62,214 nucleotides of DNA from Lactonifactor longoviformis DSM 17459 (GTDB lineage: Bacteria > Bacillota > Clostridia > Lachnospirales > Lachnospiraceae). The notes under the pieces were generated by a model that made no database searches, was not told the DNA's origin, and was given only the letters and a program-made list of their open reading frames with translations. Positions within the stretch are counted from its first letter, which is position 1. Each line of letters starts with the position of its first letter. A program made the position numbers and the translations under genes. Where the stretch lies: the NCBI RefSeq assembly GCF_900129135.1, contig NZ_FQVI01000026.1:1-62214 (forward strand), read 5' to 3'. This document shows positions 61,884 to 62,214 of this stretch, piece after piece.

Positions 61884-62214
61884 GGGGCTGTGAAAAAAGC
61901 CCCTTTTATAAGACCATCGGCATAGTCGATGGTCTTATATTGTATTTAGATACCTTTTGGGAGTAAAAAAGGACATAAAATCCCCCTCCCCACAGATTAC
62001 TGCTTTTTCTTTTTAGGCTGCTTTCTGTCGTCTCATCTGCTTATTATGATATTTATAAAGATTATGGCCTATGGAAACCAGAAATATCTCCATTCGCACT
62101 GATTCGATTCCTCTTCTTACGATTCTTTTATACCAGCGGTCATTTTTTATGATTCCAAATGTTCCCTCTGCCTGAATCGAACGGTTCATTCTTAACAGGG
62201 CTCCATGGATGCTT
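61884..62214 (-). mobile_element. IS1182-like insertion sequence, one end (runs off the window)
   Basis: The likely terminal repeat starts at GGGGCTGTGAAAAAA (61884). An internal hairpin ATAAGACCATCG (about 61907-61918) with CGATGGTCTTAT (about 61926-61937) follows, then a non-coding stretch to 62012 and the transposase end. The other terminus and target duplication are outside the window. Confidence 0.7.
62013..62214 (-). CDS. IS1182-family transposase, C-terminal fragment (cut by window edge)
   Basis: Minus-strand translation from the right edge reads SIHGALLRMNRSIQAEGTFG, continues with IIKNDRWYKRIVRRGIESVR and MEIFLVSIGHNLYKYHNKQM, and stops after RRQKAA. The AEGTFG-IKND-RRG pattern with the final NLYKYHNK block is the C-terminal end of the DDE domain, holding the last catalytic Glu, of IS1182-type (DUF4277/DDE_Tnp_1_6) transposases. 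Sixty-seven codons are visible. The frame is intact as far as seen. Confidence 0.85.
   Translation of the reverse strand, partial: SIHGALLRMNRSIQAEGTFGIIKNDRWYKRIVRRGIESVRMEIFLVSIGHNLYKYHNKQMRRQKAA

Noticed and set aside
1-62214. CRISPR array
   Set aside because: The only regular tandem repeats are the in-frame 60-bp protein-coding units, which have no spacers.

Overview
The window looks like a chromosomal segment of an anaerobic, spore-forming gut-type Firmicute, most likely a Lachnospiraceae (Clostridium cluster XIVa) species. This rests on an intact spoVT gene, a SleB-type cortex hydrolase, choline-binding-type wall repeats, strong AGGAGG-type ribosome sites, and the gene order dnaE-pfkA-ktrB-ktrA and argF-birA-(unknown)-coaX-dusB-greA-lysS. 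The genus cannot be fixed from sequence alone. The window is bounded by mobile DNA: the 3' end of a group II intron (1-311) and the 3' end of an IS1182-like transposase gene (from about 61884 to the right edge).

Layout. (1) 406-14533: a long solute-binding lipoprotein, a YesM/YesN-type two-component system, and two very large secreted GH127-type putative beta-L-arabinofuranosidases. Both enzymes carry LamG and Ig-like modules and end in nearly identical 60-bp choline-binding repeats. (2) 14772-20156: a Crp/Fnr-type regulator convergent with deoB, and a divergent nucleoside-salvage operon (SSS transporter, cytidine deaminase, uridine phosphorylase, SIS-domain protein). (3) 20207-23784: an accessory-looking unit of NhaC antiporter and ornithine cyclodeaminase-like protein with a divergent LuxR-type regulator. 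(4) 23928-31176: spoVT, an M19 dipeptidase, pncB, a VanY-like peptidase, a CDF metal transporter, tRNA-Gln(CUG), an acyl-ACP thioesterase and a CvfB-like S1 protein. (5) 31351-51560: mostly housekeeping (methyltransferase, dnaE, pfkA, KtrBA potassium uptake, SpoU methylase, malQ, sleB, nfeD/SPFH, patatin, argF, birA, coaX, dusB, greA, lysS). (6) 51841-61868: a compact sugar-use locus with an ABC importer lacking its ATPase, two class II aldolases, an ADP-dependent phosphofructokinase-like (archaeal-type) kinase, an RpiR regulator and a D-lyxose/D-mannose isomerase. It ends with a convergent GntR regulator fused to a solute-binding-protein domain.

How the parts may work together. In region 1 the two-component system probably senses a glycan signal and drives the two wall-anchored arabinofuranosidases. 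In region 2, nucleosides are imported, deaminated and phosphorolysed, and DeoB turns the pentose-1-phosphate into a pentose-5-phosphate. In region 6 an imported free aldose could be isomerised to a ketose, phosphorylated by the unusual kinase and split by one of the aldolases. The order of these steps is inference, and this locus is the best candidate for an undescribed system.

Non-coding structure worth attention: a 205-bp foldback element with perfect 45-bp arms (40878-41082); a dispersed palindromic repeat family in three places that has become the 3' end of two genes; a possible long antisense overlap between the Crp-type gene and deoB; and several clean operator-like palindromes and promoters with consensus 17-bp spacing.
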